This document shows, one piece after another, positions 1-12,274 of a DNA stretch of 64,000 nucleotides. Position 1 is the stretch's first letter; each line of letters begins with the position of its first letter. The notes beneath the pieces are model-generated. The model had not been told where the DNA came from and did no database searches. It saw nothing but the letters and a program-made list of their open reading frames with translations. The DNA is from PRO6 sp035565775 (GTDB taxonomy: Bacteria; Pseudomonadota; Alphaproteobacteria; Rhizobiales; Xanthobacteraceae). A program made the translations under genes and the position numbers. The stretch is from assembly GCA_035565775.1 (NCBI GenBank), contig DATMRW010000012.1, forward strand, positions 318,090 to 382,089. Direction: 5' to 3'.

Positions 1-119
1 TGTGCGGCGAGATTGTAGAGCGCGGGGATGATGAGGCGGTGGGTGAGATCGCCAGTGACGCCGAAAATCACGAAGTTACAGGGAGGGGGCTTGGACTGCG
101 AATCCGGCTGCGAAGTCAT
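1..119 (-). CDS. zwf: Glucose-6-phosphate 1-dehydrogenase, N-terminal fragment (cut by window edge)
   Basis: Only the first 39 codons lie in the window; the gene runs off the left edge. After a short Ser/Pro-rich leader the translation reads FVIFGVTGDL, the Rossmann GxxGDL nucleotide-binding motif that opens G6PDH, followed by HRLIIPALYNLA, also typical of the family. G6PDH oxidises glucose 6-phosphate to 6-phosphogluconolactone with NAD(P)+. The ATG at 119 has an AAGGA-type ribosome site 9 nt upstream. It sits 110 bp downstream of gnd on the same strand, so tal-pgi, gnd and zwf probably form one pentose phosphate operon. Confidence 0.9.
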   Translation of the reverse strand, partial: MTSQPDSQSKPPPCNFVIFGVTGDLTHRLIIPALYNLAA

Positions 120-229
120 GCGGCGTGGTCCTTACCAGATCGGTTTGACATGTCGTTGCTGCCGCGGGCCTTGGCGCGTACATCTCTCCGGGATCAGGTT
201 TGGTGGCATCGCCGGTCCCCGTGGATGTG

Positions 230-1231
230 CTATCCGGGAGTATCTAAATGCGGGTTCTTGGGTTCTTTGTGGCCGCCGAATCCGGCGCGCATCGCAGAGA
301 GAATGCGCTCGGCAAAGGTATGTTCCTGACGCGAGCGGAAGCGGGCGAACAGTGCGGCCGTCAGCACTTCGGCCGGCACCGCCTGATCGATGGCGGCGTT
401 GATGGTCCAGCGGCCTTCGCCGGAATCCTCGACATAGCCGGAATAGGTGTCGAGCGCCGGATTTTCGGCCAAGGCCGTCGCGGTGAGATCGAGCAGCCAT
501 GACGGAATGACGCTGCCGCGCCGCCAGACTTCGGCGATGTCGGCGACATCGAGCGTGAAGCGGTGCTGCTCCGGCAACGCCGGGCTGTTGGCGTTGCGCA
601 AGATGTCGAAGCCTTCGGCGTAGGCCTGCATCAGGCCGTACTCGATGCCGTTGTGGACCATCTTGACGTAGTGCCCGGCACCGACCGGGCCGGCGTGGAT
701 GTAGCCCTGCTCGACGCGGGGGTCGCGGCCCTTGCGGCCGGGCGTTTGCGGAATGTCGCCTTTGCCCGGCGCAAGCGTGGTGAAGATCGGGTCGAGGCGG
801 TCGACGGTCGCCTTGTCGCCGCCGATCATCATGCAGTAGCCGCGCTCAAAGCCCCAGATGCCGCCGCTGGTGCCGACGTCGAGATAATGGATATTGTCGT
901 GCGCCAACGCCTCGGCGCGGCGGATATCGTCCTGCCAGAAGGTGTTGCCGCCATCGATGATCGTGTCGCCGGCCTGCAGCAGTGGGCGGAGCGCATCGAT
1001 GGTCTGCTCGGTAATCCTGCCTGCCGGCAGCATGATCCATACCGCGCGGGGTGGGGCGAGTTTTTTGACGAGCTCTTCGAGGGACGCGCCCGCCACCGCG
1101 CCGTCGGCCGCGAGTGCGGCCACGGCTTTGGGATTCTGGTCGTAAACGGCGACCTCATGGCCGCCCAGTTCCATCAAGCGCCGGGCGATGTTGCCGCCCA
1201 TGCGGCCCAGTCCGATCAATCCGAGCTGCAT
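230..1231 (-). CDS. gnd: 6-phosphogluconate dehydrogenase, decarboxylating (short form)
   Basis: The enzyme converts 6-phosphogluconate to ribulose 5-phosphate plus CO2 with reduction of NAD(P)+. The N-terminus MQLGLIGLGRMGGNIARRL carries the GxGxMG dinucleotide fold; IIDGGNTFW and GTSGG follow, and HYVKMVHNGIEYG holds the catalytic Lys and substrate-binding residues. At 333 aa it belongs to the short GndA-like class rather than the roughly 470-aa E. coli type. The ATG at 1231 was chosen because GGGAGGA precedes it at good spacing and the conserved fold starts at once; an in-frame extension to 1312 has no family match and would overlap tal-pgi. It lies 28 bp downstream of tal-pgi. Confidence 0.93.
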   Translation of the reverse strand: MQLGLIGLGRMGGNIARRLMELGGHEVAVYDQNPKAVAALAADGAVAGASLEELVKKLAPPRAVWIMLPAGRITEQTIDALRPLLQAGDTIIDGGNTFWQDDIRRAEALAHDNIHYLDVGTSGGIWGFERGYCMMIGGDKATVDRLDPIFTTLAPGKGDIPQTPGRKGRDPRVEQGYIHAGPVGAGHYVKMVHNGIEYGLMQAYAEGFDILRNANSPALPEQHRFTLDVADIAEVWRRGSVIPSWLLDLTATALAENPALDTYSGYVEDSGEGRWTINAAIDQAVPAEVLTAALFARFRSRQEHTFAERILSAMRAGFGGHKEPKNPHLDTPG

Positions 1232-1259
1232 GGCGGCAAAATCCTCCCGTTGAACAGTA

Positions 1260-4109
1260 TTACTGAAGCGCGGTCGCGATGGCCCTGGTGAGTTCATCGG
1301 TGGCGGCGGCAATGTCGCCTTGCAGATGCACGCGGATGGCCCGGCGGCCGCGTTCCGTCAGCACGTCAAAATCGCCCCGCGCCTGCGCATCGCGGATGAC
1401 GCCGAAGCTTGCGCGATGCCCCGGAATGGCGAGGTCGTTCGCCGTTTCGGCGGTGATCTGCAGAAATACGCCGGTGTTGGGGCCGCCCTTGTAGGCTTGC
1501 CCGGTCGAATGCAGGAAGCGCGGACCGAATCCGACGCAGGTTGCGACATGCAGCTTGTCGCGCACCGGCATCCGCATCGACTGCAGCGCCTCGGCATGCG
1601 CCGTGTTGCGCGCAAGATAGGCGAGGAATGCGACATAGTCGCCAGCCTTGACGCGCCCGAGATGAGCCTTGATCCAGGATTCCAGCGTGCCGTCGGCGCC
1701 GCTGGCGCGCAGCGCGTCCGCATTCGCTTCGTCAGTGAAGATCTGGCAGCGGCCGTTGGTGAAGACCGGCTTTTCGGCCGGAAGGGCGCCGCTGGCTTCA
1801 TAGGCGTCGGTCAGCTCGCGCGCTTTCACCTTGGCGGCCTCGACATCGGGCTGGTCGAACGGATTGATCCCGAGCACCGCGCCGGCGACGGCGGTGGCGA
1901 ATTCAAGCCGGAAGAATTCCTGGCCGATCTGGTCGGATGATTGCAGCACGATGCGTGCGATGGGATGCCCGGCCTGTTCAAGCGCGGCGAGAGCATCTTT
2001 GTAACCGGCGTCCTCTTCGCCATGCACGCTGATCGCGATGAAGAACCGGTCCTGACCATAGACCGGCGGCGCACCGAGCGGCTCATGATCGACCGGGATC
2101 AGGCCCTTGCCGTTCTTGCCGGTGGACTCGGCGATCAACTGCTCGGCCCACGCACCGAAATCGGAAAGCGACCGCGAGGTGAGCAGCGTGACCTTGTCGC
2201 GGCCTTCCAGACCGGCAAGGCCCATCGCGAAGCCGAGCTGTGCGGCCGGGTTTTCAGCCGGCGGCACGTCTGCGGCGCAGGAGCGCACCATGAACCGCGT
2301 CGACTGCAGCAACATGCCGATATCGGTCCCTGCCGCGGCGGTGGGGACGAGGCCGAAAGGCGAGAGCACCGAGTAACGGCCGCCGATGGTGCGGTCGCCG
2401 TAAAAGATATGGGAAAAACCTTCCGCCTTCGCAGTCGTCTCCATCGACGAGCCGGGATCGGTGACGGCAACGAAACGCGTTCCCGCGAGGTTGCCGCCGA
2501 TGGCCGCGCTGACTCGCGCAAAGAAGTAGTCCTTCAGGCGGTTGGGCTCGAGCGTGCCGCCGGATTTGCTGGAGACGATGAACAGCGTCCTGCCGATGTC
2601 GATCGAGCTGTCGAGCGCCCGGATCTGCGCCGGGTCGGTCGAATCCAGGATGCGGACGCGAGGAAAGCCCTTGAGCGGCCGAAAGATCGAGGCAAGCACT
2701 TCCGGGCCGAGGCTGGAGCCGCCCATGCCAAGCACCACCGCGTCGGTGAAGCCCTCATTCTCGACCCATTCGGTAAAGGTCTCATAGTCGGGGATCTGGC
2801 GTGTTTCCTCTGACGGCGAGTCCAGCCATCCGAGCCACTTGCTTTCGTCGCTGTTCGTCCAGACGGTTTGATCGTGATCCCACATGCGGCGCAGCTTCGC
2901 CTGCTTGCGCCAGGCTTCGGATTCGCCTGAAACGGCCTTGGCGAGCTTGTCGCCAAGGGTGAGCGTCTGTCGGCCGATCGATTTGCCGAGAAGGGCGAGC
3001 CGCTTGCGGGCGAGCGCGCCGAGCAGCTTGTCAGCAGCATCGGCAAACAGCTGCACGCCGTCCGTCACGAGCTGCGCGGTGATCTCATCGAGCGAGATGC
3101 CTGCGGCGGCGAGCTCGGCAAGCACCTGCCGCGCATCGGCAATGCCGGCCTCCAGCGTATTTTCGAGCTTGCCATGGTCGCGGAACGCATCGAGCGTTGC
3201 CGGAGGCATGGTGTTCACCGTGTTCGAGCCGATCAGTTCGTCGACATAGAGGACGTCGCTATAGGCCTTGTTCTTGGTGCCGGTGCTGGCCCAGAGGAGC
3301 CGCTGGGGCCTCGCGCCCTTTGCCGCAAGGCGCTCCCACCGCTCGCCGGAGAACAGTTTTTTGTAGTCCTGATAGGCCAGCTTGCCGTTGGCGATGGCGA
3401 CCTTGCCTTTGAGCGCCGCGAGGCGCTCGCGCTCGGCGGCAGGCAGGGAGGGAAGCTTGTCGTCGATTGCCTGATCGACCGCCGTATCGATGCGGCTGAT
3501 GAAGAAGCTCGCAACGCTCGCGACGTGCGACGGATCACCGCCGTTGGCGACGTAGGTTTCAAGCCCCGCGATATAGGCTTCGGCCACCTGCCGATAGACC
3601 TCCTGCGAGAACAGGAGTGTGATGTTGACGCTAATGCCCTTCGAGGTGAGGTGCTGGATCGCGGGCAGGCCCTCGGGCGTCGCCGGCACCTTGATCATGA
3701 GATTCTTGCGGTCAACCGCGTGCCACAACCGCTCGGCCTCGGCGATCGTCGCCTTGGTGTCATGGGCGAGATAGGGCGATACCTCGAAGCTGACAAAGCC
3801 GTCGGTGCCGCCAAGCTGGTCATAGACCGGGCGCAGCACATCGGCTGCCTGCTGAATGTCCTCGATCGCGAGTGTCTCGTAGAGATCGGTAACGGAGCGA
3901 TCCGCGCCATCGACCGCTGCTGCGATTGCATCATCGTATTCGTCCGAGCCGCCGATCGCTTTCTCGAAAATCGCGGGATTGGACGTCACGCCACGAACGC
4001 CGTCGTCATCGACGAGGCGCTTGAGATTGCCTTTGGTCGTGAAGCCGCGAGCAAGGAAGTCGAGCCAGACAGACTGACCGTGATTTTGCAGTGCTTTGAC
4101 GGGATTCAT
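1260..4109 (-). CDS. Bifunctional transaldolase / glucose-6-phosphate isomerase fusion
   Basis: A 949-aa fusion. Residues about 1-370 are transaldolase: TSNPAIFEK near 42-50, and NLMIKVPAT with the Schiff-base lysine at about K140. Residues about 400-949 are phosphoglucose isomerase: VVLGMGGSSLGPE near 458-470, ILDSTDPAQI near 487 and the sugar-phosphate loop SSKSGGT near 513-519. The product would link the non-oxidative pentose phosphate pathway (sedoheptulose 7-phosphate/glyceraldehyde 3-phosphate exchange) with glucose 6-phosphate/fructose 6-phosphate interconversion. The ATG at 4109 directly opens the family start (MNPVKALQ) and is preceded by AAAGG. It is first in an apparent operon with gnd and zwf. 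Such fusions are known in Bradyrhizobium relatives. Confidence 0.93.
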   Translation of the reverse strand: MNPVKALQNHGQSVWLDFLARGFTTKGNLKRLVDDDGVRGVTSNPAIFEKAIGGSDEYDDAIAAAVDGADRSVTDLYETLAIEDIQQAADVLRPVYDQLGGTDGFVSFEVSPYLAHDTKATIAEAERLWHAVDRKNLMIKVPATPEGLPAIQHLTSKGISVNITLLFSQEVYRQVAEAYIAGLETYVANGGDPSHVASVASFFISRIDTAVDQAIDDKLPSLPAAERERLAALKGKVAIANGKLAYQDYKKLFSGERWERLAAKGARPQRLLWASTGTKNKAYSDVLYVDELIGSNTVNTMPPATLDAFRDHGKLENTLEAGIADARQVLAELAAAGISLDEITAQLVTDGVQLFADAADKLLGALARKRLALLGKSIGRQTLTLGDKLAKAVSGESEAWRKQAKLRRMWDHDQTVWTNSDESKWLGWLDSPSEETRQIPDYETFTEWVENEGFTDAVVLGMGGSSLGPEVLASIFRPLKGFPRVRILDSTDPAQIRALDSSIDIGRTLFIVSSKSGGTLEPNRLKDYFFARVSAAIGGNLAGTRFVAVTDPGSSMETTAKAEGFSHIFYGDRTIGGRYSVLSPFGLVPTAAAGTDIGMLLQSTRFMVRSCAADVPPAENPAAQLGFAMGLAGLEGRDKVTLLTSRSLSDFGAWAEQLIAESTGKNGKGLIPVDHEPLGAPPVYGQDRFFIAISVHGEEDAGYKDALAALEQAGHPIARIVLQSSDQIGQEFFRLEFATAVAGAVLGINPFDQPDVEAAKVKARELTDAYEASGALPAEKPVFTNGRCQIFTDEANADALRASGADGTLESWIKAHLGRVKAGDYVAFLAYLARNTAHAEALQSMRMPVRDKLHVATCVGFGPRFLHSTGQAYKGGPNTGVFLQITAETANDLAIPGHRASFGVIRDAQARGDFDVLTERGRRAIRVHLQGDIAAATDELTRAIATALQ

Positions 4110-4427
4110 GATGCCTTTAACGTTCGATGTGGCGATTAAGCCTAGCCTGTACCGATGGGTCCGCGATCTCAAGGGCCAATAGCGACCGCCCCGATCGCAA
4201 CGCTGCGGACTATCGTGAATCGTACAACAGATTGACGAGGATTTCGCCGGATCGTTCCAAAAATATTCCGTGTTTGGCCGTCTCGATCAACGCCGGCGGG
4301 ATCGGCGCGGGCCAAGCCTCACGGCGGCGCGTGCTGCTGTGCTCACGGGCTTTTGCCAAGGGCTTTTTTCGTTCGGCAGACAACATAGATTGATTCCGCA
4401 CCGGGTTAGCAGTGTGGAGCGATTCTG
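4110..4427. other. Divergent intergenic region, tal-pgi operon / PHA granule protein
   Basis: About 320 bp between divergent genes, so it should hold both promoters. The translatable stretches here have no recognisable protein signature. I see a short imperfect duplication (GGGCTTTT then AGGGCTTTTTT near 4347-4370) but no clear operator. A GGAG site lies 8 nt before the rightward gene. Confidence 0.4.
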
Positions 4428-4733
4428 ATGGCGCCGATTGTGGTTTCGATACCCCATCAACTTGGCCGGATAGAGGCAGCGAACCGCCTGAAGGCGGGTC
4501 TGGGGAAAGCCGCCGCGGCAGTCCCCATTCTGACCGTGGAGGAGGAGCAATGGGACGGCGACCGGATGAGCTTTCGCGTTGCAGCACTCGGGCAGGCTGT
4601 ATCCGGCACCATCGACGTGGCCGATGATCACGTCCGGCTCGAGGTGACGCTGCCGTGGCTGCTACAGCGCTTTGCGGAGATTGCGCGCCAGACGATCGAA
4701 AAGCGCGGCCGGCTCCTGCTCGACCGGAAATAG
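4428..4733 (+). CDS. Polyhydroxyalkanoic acid system family protein (PHA_gran_rgn)
   Basis: A 101-aa protein with the family opening PIVVSIPHQLGRIEAANRLK and the closing part VTLPWLLQRFA...IEKRG, matching the small PHA granule-associated/regulatory family annotated as PHA_gran_rgn. There is no signal peptide or membrane segment, so it should be cytoplasmic and may bind granules. A GGAG ribosome site 8 nt upstream supports the start. It is a single gene between the divergent tal-pgi operon and the convergent glgX. No phaC or phaB lies in the window, so the PHA link rests on family resemblance only. Confidence 0.75.
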   Translation: MAPIVVSIPHQLGRIEAANRLKAGLGKAAAAVPILTVEEEQWDGDRMSFRVAALGQAVSGTIDVADDHVRLEVTLPWLLQRFAEIARQTIEKRGRLLLDRK

Positions 4734-4737
4734 GACA

Positions 4738-4763
4738 ATGCAGCCGGCTCACATGCAGCCGGC
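4738..4763. terminator. Possible hairpin between convergent genes
   Basis: An 11-bp direct repeat, ATGCAGCCGGC, occurs at 4738-4748 and 4753-4763. Because GCCGGC is self-complementary, the two copies can pair around a 9-nt loop. It lies between the PHA protein stop and the glgX stop and overlaps the end of glgX. There is no T-tract, so a termination role is only possible. Confidence 0.3.
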
Positions 4764-6824
4764 GAACACCAGCACGCTCCGCGCTGGCGCGGAAAAGCTG
4801 TTGCCTTCCACGATCTCCGCAGGCGGCTGCTTCACGATGTCCGTGTTGAGGAGCAGCCGCCACTGTTGCACGTCGCCGAAGGTGGGCAGGGCCAGCTCGA
4901 TCGCATCGGTTGCGGCGTTGAGAGCGATGTAGAGCGGCGTGCTCCTCGGGCCGGGTCCGGCGAGGATGAACGACAAAAAACGTCCTTCCGGAAAATTCCA
5001 GTCCTGCTGCTCCATCTCGGTGCCGTGCGGCGTCAGCCATAGCACGCCAAAATCCTCGTTCGGGCGGTAGCCGTCGTTCCAGTGCGGATTGCGCAGTTGC
5101 GGATAAGTCCGGCGCAGCGAGGTGAGGTGGCCGACGAAGTCGATCAGGTCGGCGTCGGCGCGGCCAATGCCGTCCCAGTCTACCCAGCCGACCTCGTTGT
5201 CCTGGCAATAGGCATTGTTGTTGCCGCCCTGGGAATTGGCGACCTCGTCCCCGGCGAGAATGAGCGGCACCCCCTGCGCGAGCAGAAGACAGGCGAGTTG
5301 ATTGCGCCGCAGCCGGTGGCGCAAGGCATTGATCGCGGGATCGTTGGTCGGCCCTTCATGCCCGCAATTGTTGCTGAGGTTGTCGTCCGAGCCGTCGCGA
5401 TTGTCCTCGCCGTTCGCCTCGTTGTGCTTGGTGTTGTAGCTGAAGAGGTCCATCAGCGTAAAACCGTCATGGACCGTAATGTGATTGATGGAAGCGCGCG
5501 GCTTGCGGCCATCGCGATTGAAGGCATCGGAAGATCCCATCATCCGCGATGAGATCTCGCCGATCAGATTGCCGTCGCCGGACCAGTATTTGCGCAGCGT
5601 CGAACGGTAGCGGTCGTTCCATTCCGACCATTGCGAGGGAAAATTGCCGACCTGATAGCCGCCCATGCCGAGATCCCACGGCTCGGCGATGAGCTTGACC
5701 GAGGCCAGCACCGGGTCCTGCCGGCATGCGGTGAGAAATGGCGATGCGCGGTCGAAGCCGTTCGCGCCACGGCCGAGCGTGGTCGCAAGATCGAAGCGGA
5801 AGCCGTCAACATGGCAGACCTCGATCCAGTAGCGCAGGCTGTCCATCACCATCTGCAGCACGCGGGGGTGCGAGAGGTTCAGCGAATTGCCCGTGCCGGT
5901 GAAGTCGTCGTAGTAGCGCGGATTGTCGGGCCGCAGCCAGTAATAGGAAGCGTTGTCGATGCCGCGGAACGACAGCGTCGGGCCCATGTGGTTGCCCTCC
6001 GCGGTGTGGTTATAGACGACATCCATCAGCACCTCGAGGCCGGCGTCGTGCAAGCGCGCGACCATGGTGCGGAAGGAATCGAGCGGGGTATCCTGTGCAT
6101 ATCGCGCTTCCGGCGTAAAGAACCCCAGCGTGTTGTAGCCCCAGTAGTTCGACAGGTGTCGCTCCACGAGGGCGCGGTCATCGATGAAAGCGTGGGTCGG
6201 CAACAGCTCGACGGTGGTGACGCCAAGCCGCTTGAAGTGGCTGATCATCGCCGGCGACGAGATGCCGCGATAGGTGCCTCTCAGGCTCTGCGGCACGTCC
6301 GGATGGTGCTGCGTGAGGCCTTTGACATGCGCCTCGTAGATGATCGTGTCTTCCCATGGAATCTGCGGGCGGAATTCGCGGCGCCCCCAGTTGAACAGCT
6401 CGTCGATGACCGCGGCCTTCGGCATGCCGCGCGCGTTGTCCCGACGATCGAACGACATGTCCTCGCGGGGGTTGCCGGCGCGATAGCCGAGATGGGCGTC
6501 GCTCCATGACAGGCGGCCTGCAAGCCGTTTCGCATAGGGGTCGAGCAGCAGCTTGTGCGCATTGAAGCGATGGCCACGCTCGGGTGCGTAGGGGCCGTGC
6601 ACGCGATAGCCATAGAGCTGGCCCGGAGAGACATCGTTGAGATAGACGTGCCAGACATCCTCGGTGCGCTCCGGCATCGCGATCCGTTCGATCTCCCTGC
6701 GTCCGTTCGGATCGAACAGGCATAGTTCGACTTTTTCGGCATTGGCGGAGAACAGGGCGAAATTCGTGCCCTTGCCATCCCATGTCGATCCCAGACGAAA
6801 AGGCGTGCCTGCGGTGATGCGCAT
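4749..6824 (-). CDS. glgX: Glycogen debranching enzyme GlgX
   Basis: A 691-aa GH13 isoamylase-type enzyme that hydrolyses alpha-1,6 branches of glycogen limit dextrin. The N-terminal CBM48-like domain opens with GTPFRLGSTWDGKGTNFALFS. The GH13 barrel shows DVVYNHTAEGN, DGFRFDLATTLGR (nucleophile Asp), LIAEPWD (acid/base Glu) and TVHDGFTL (third carboxylate). The stretch DNLSNNCGHEGPT is typical of GlgX/TreX. Length agrees with bacterial GlgX (about 650-720 aa). It starts 5 bp after glgB and is last in the glgE-treS-glgB-glgX unit, so it is probably translated from the same message. Confidence 0.95.
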   Translation of the reverse strand: MRITAGTPFRLGSTWDGKGTNFALFSANAEKVELCLFDPNGRREIERIAMPERTEDVWHVYLNDVSPGQLYGYRVHGPYAPERGHRFNAHKLLLDPYAKRLAGRLSWSDAHLGYRAGNPREDMSFDRRDNARGMPKAAVIDELFNWGRREFRPQIPWEDTIIYEAHVKGLTQHHPDVPQSLRGTYRGISSPAMISHFKRLGVTTVELLPTHAFIDDRALVERHLSNYWGYNTLGFFTPEARYAQDTPLDSFRTMVARLHDAGLEVLMDVVYNHTAEGNHMGPTLSFRGIDNASYYWLRPDNPRYYDDFTGTGNSLNLSHPRVLQMVMDSLRYWIEVCHVDGFRFDLATTLGRGANGFDRASPFLTACRQDPVLASVKLIAEPWDLGMGGYQVGNFPSQWSEWNDRYRSTLRKYWSGDGNLIGEISSRMMGSSDAFNRDGRKPRASINHITVHDGFTLMDLFSYNTKHNEANGEDNRDGSDDNLSNNCGHEGPTNDPAINALRHRLRRNQLACLLLAQGVPLILAGDEVANSQGGNNNAYCQDNEVGWVDWDGIGRADADLIDFVGHLTSLRRTYPQLRNPHWNDGYRPNEDFGVLWLTPHGTEMEQQDWNFPEGRFLSFILAGPGPRSTPLYIALNAATDAIELALPTFGDVQQWRLLLNTDIVKQPPAEIVEGNSFSAPARSVLVFAGCM

Positions 6825-6829
6825 GACTG

Positions 6830-8973
6830 CTATTCCGGTGTCAGGAAAATCGCCGCGAGCGGGGGCAGCGTCAGCCGCAGCTGTGGAATCGGCTCGTCTG
6901 CGGCGAAGATTGGCCCCTCGTTCAAAACACCGCTGCCGCCGTAGATCTCCGCGTCGGAGTTCAGCTCCTCGTGCCAGTTGCCGACGAACGGCACGCGCAC
7001 CGCATAGTCGTGATAGACATTCGGAGAAAAATTCACGATCACCACACAGCGTGCCCGGCCGTCAAAGCCCTTGCGCAGCCAGGCGAAGACATTGTGGTTG
7101 GCGTCGTCGGTGATCAGCCACTCAAAGCCCGAAGCCTCGCAATCGAGCTGGTGCAGCGCTGGCGTGTCGCGATAGAGCGCGTTGAGGTCGCGGATCAGCG
7201 TCTGTACGCCCTTGTGCCGTATGTCATGGAGCAGGTGCCAGTCGAGCGAGTGGTCGTGATTCCATTCGCGCTGCTGGGCGAATTCACAGCCCATGAACAG
7301 CAGCTTTTTGCCGGGATGGCCGAACATGAAGGCGTAGTAGGCCCGCAGGTTGGCGAAGCGCTGCCAATCATCGCCCGGCATGCGGCCGAGGATCGAGCGC
7401 TTGCCGTGGACCACTTCGTCATGGGACAGCGGCAGGATGAAGTTTTCCGAAAACGCATAGTGCAGGCCGAACAGGATCTGGTCGTGATGGTGCTTGCGGT
7501 GCACCGGATCGTGGCCGATGTAGTTCAGCGTGTCGTGCATCCACCCCATATTCCACTTGTAGCCGAAGCCGAGCCCGCCGCCTTCGACGGGGTGGGAGAC
7601 CTGCGGCCACGAGGTCGATTCCTCGGCAATGGTTGTCGCCTGCGGAAACTGGCCGAAGACCTCGCGGTTCATCCGTTGCAGGAACGCGACGGCTTCGAGG
7701 TTTTCGCGGCCGCCAAGCCGGTTCGGCACCCATTGGCCTTCGGCGCGGCTGTAGTCGAGGTAGAGCATTGACGCGACCGCATCGACGCGCAACCCGTCGA
7801 CGCCGTAGCGGTCGAGCCAGAAAAGCGCGTTGGCGGTGAGGAAATTCGCGACCTCGGTGCGCCCGAGATTGTAGATCAACGTGCCCCAATCGAGCTGGCG
7901 GCCCTGGCGCGGATCGGCGTGTTCGTACAGCGCTGTGCCGTCGAACATCGCCAGCCCGTGAATGTCCTCGGGAAAGTGCCCGGGCACCCAGTCGAGGATG
8001 ACGCCGAGCCCTTCGCGATGGCAGGCGTCGACCAGCTCGGCGAAATCATGCGGCGAGCCGAAGCGACTGGTCGGCGCATAGAGGCCGATCGGCTGATAGC
8101 CCCATGAGCCATCGAAGGGGTGCTCGTTGACCGGCATAAACTCGACATGCGTGAAGCCGAGATCGTGCGCATAGCGGGGCAGCATCTCCGCGAGCTCGCG
8201 ATAGGTCAGCCACGCGTTATGATTGCCCCGGCGCCACGAGCCGAGATGCACCTCGTAGATCGAGATCGGCGCCTCGCGCGCATTGAGCGGCGTGGGCATC
8301 CGGTGGGGGCGTGCCAGCGCAGCCTCGTCGAACACGATCGAGGCGGTTGCCGGGCGAAGCTCGCTGGCGAATGCGACCGGGTCGGCCTTCAGTGGCAGCA
8401 ACTGGCCATCGCCGGCGACGATCTCGAATTTGTAGTGGTCGCCGATGGCAGCGCCGGGCACAAAAATCTCAAAGTAGCCGGTGCCGCGGCGGCGCATCGC
8501 ATGGCGGCGGCCATCCCAGAAGTTGAAGTCGCCGACCACGCTGACGCGCCGGGCATTCGGCGCGAAAACGGCGAACCCGACACCGGCAACGCCGTCGAGC
8601 ACGCGCGGATGCGCGCCGAGCTTGTCATAGAGTTTTTGGTCGCTGCCCTCGCCAAGAAGGTAGAGGTCGTATTCACTGAGCAGCGGCGGAAAACGGTAGG
8701 CGTCCTCGAGGTCCGCGATGTGATTGCCGAACTGTGCGCGCAGCCGGTACCGTCTGACATCGCCAGAGAGCGTCGCGGCAAAAAGGCCGGCGTCGTGCAG
8801 GCGCCGCATCGCGCTCGCATGGCCATTGTCCTCGATGACCTCCACCTGCGAGGCATCGGGCAGGTAGGCGCGGATTACGGTATCGCCGTTGAGTGGATGC
8901 GGCCCGAGATAGCGAAACGGATCGCCGTGGCGCCCTTCGATGATCGCATACGCATCTGGGGGCAGCTCGGTCA

Positions 8974-8974
<1 letters not shown>
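6830..8974 (-). CDS. glgB: 1,4-alpha-glucan branching enzyme
   Basis: A 714-aa GH13 enzyme that transfers alpha-1,4 segments to form alpha-1,6 branches. An N-terminal domain (GRHGDPFRYLGPHPL) is followed by a CBM48 region (GVGFAVFAPNARRVSVVGDFN). The barrel has VELMPV-like EFMPVNEHPFDGSWGYQ, DGLRVDAVASMLYLDYSR (nucleophile near residue 400), IAEESTSWP (acid/base) and LPLSHDEVVHGK (third Asp). The ATG at 8974 shares one base with the upstream treS stop (TGATG), which implies translational coupling; a GTG at 8980 is a weaker alternative. It acts on the linear maltosyl chains made by GlgE. Confidence 0.96.
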
Positions 8975-12270
<3,296 letters not shown>

Positions 12271-12274
12271 CACT

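Noticed and set aside
4127..4393. Possible 88-aa gene upstream of the PHA granule protein
   Set aside because: No family resemblance, no good ribosome site, and it covers the expected promoter region of tal-pgi.
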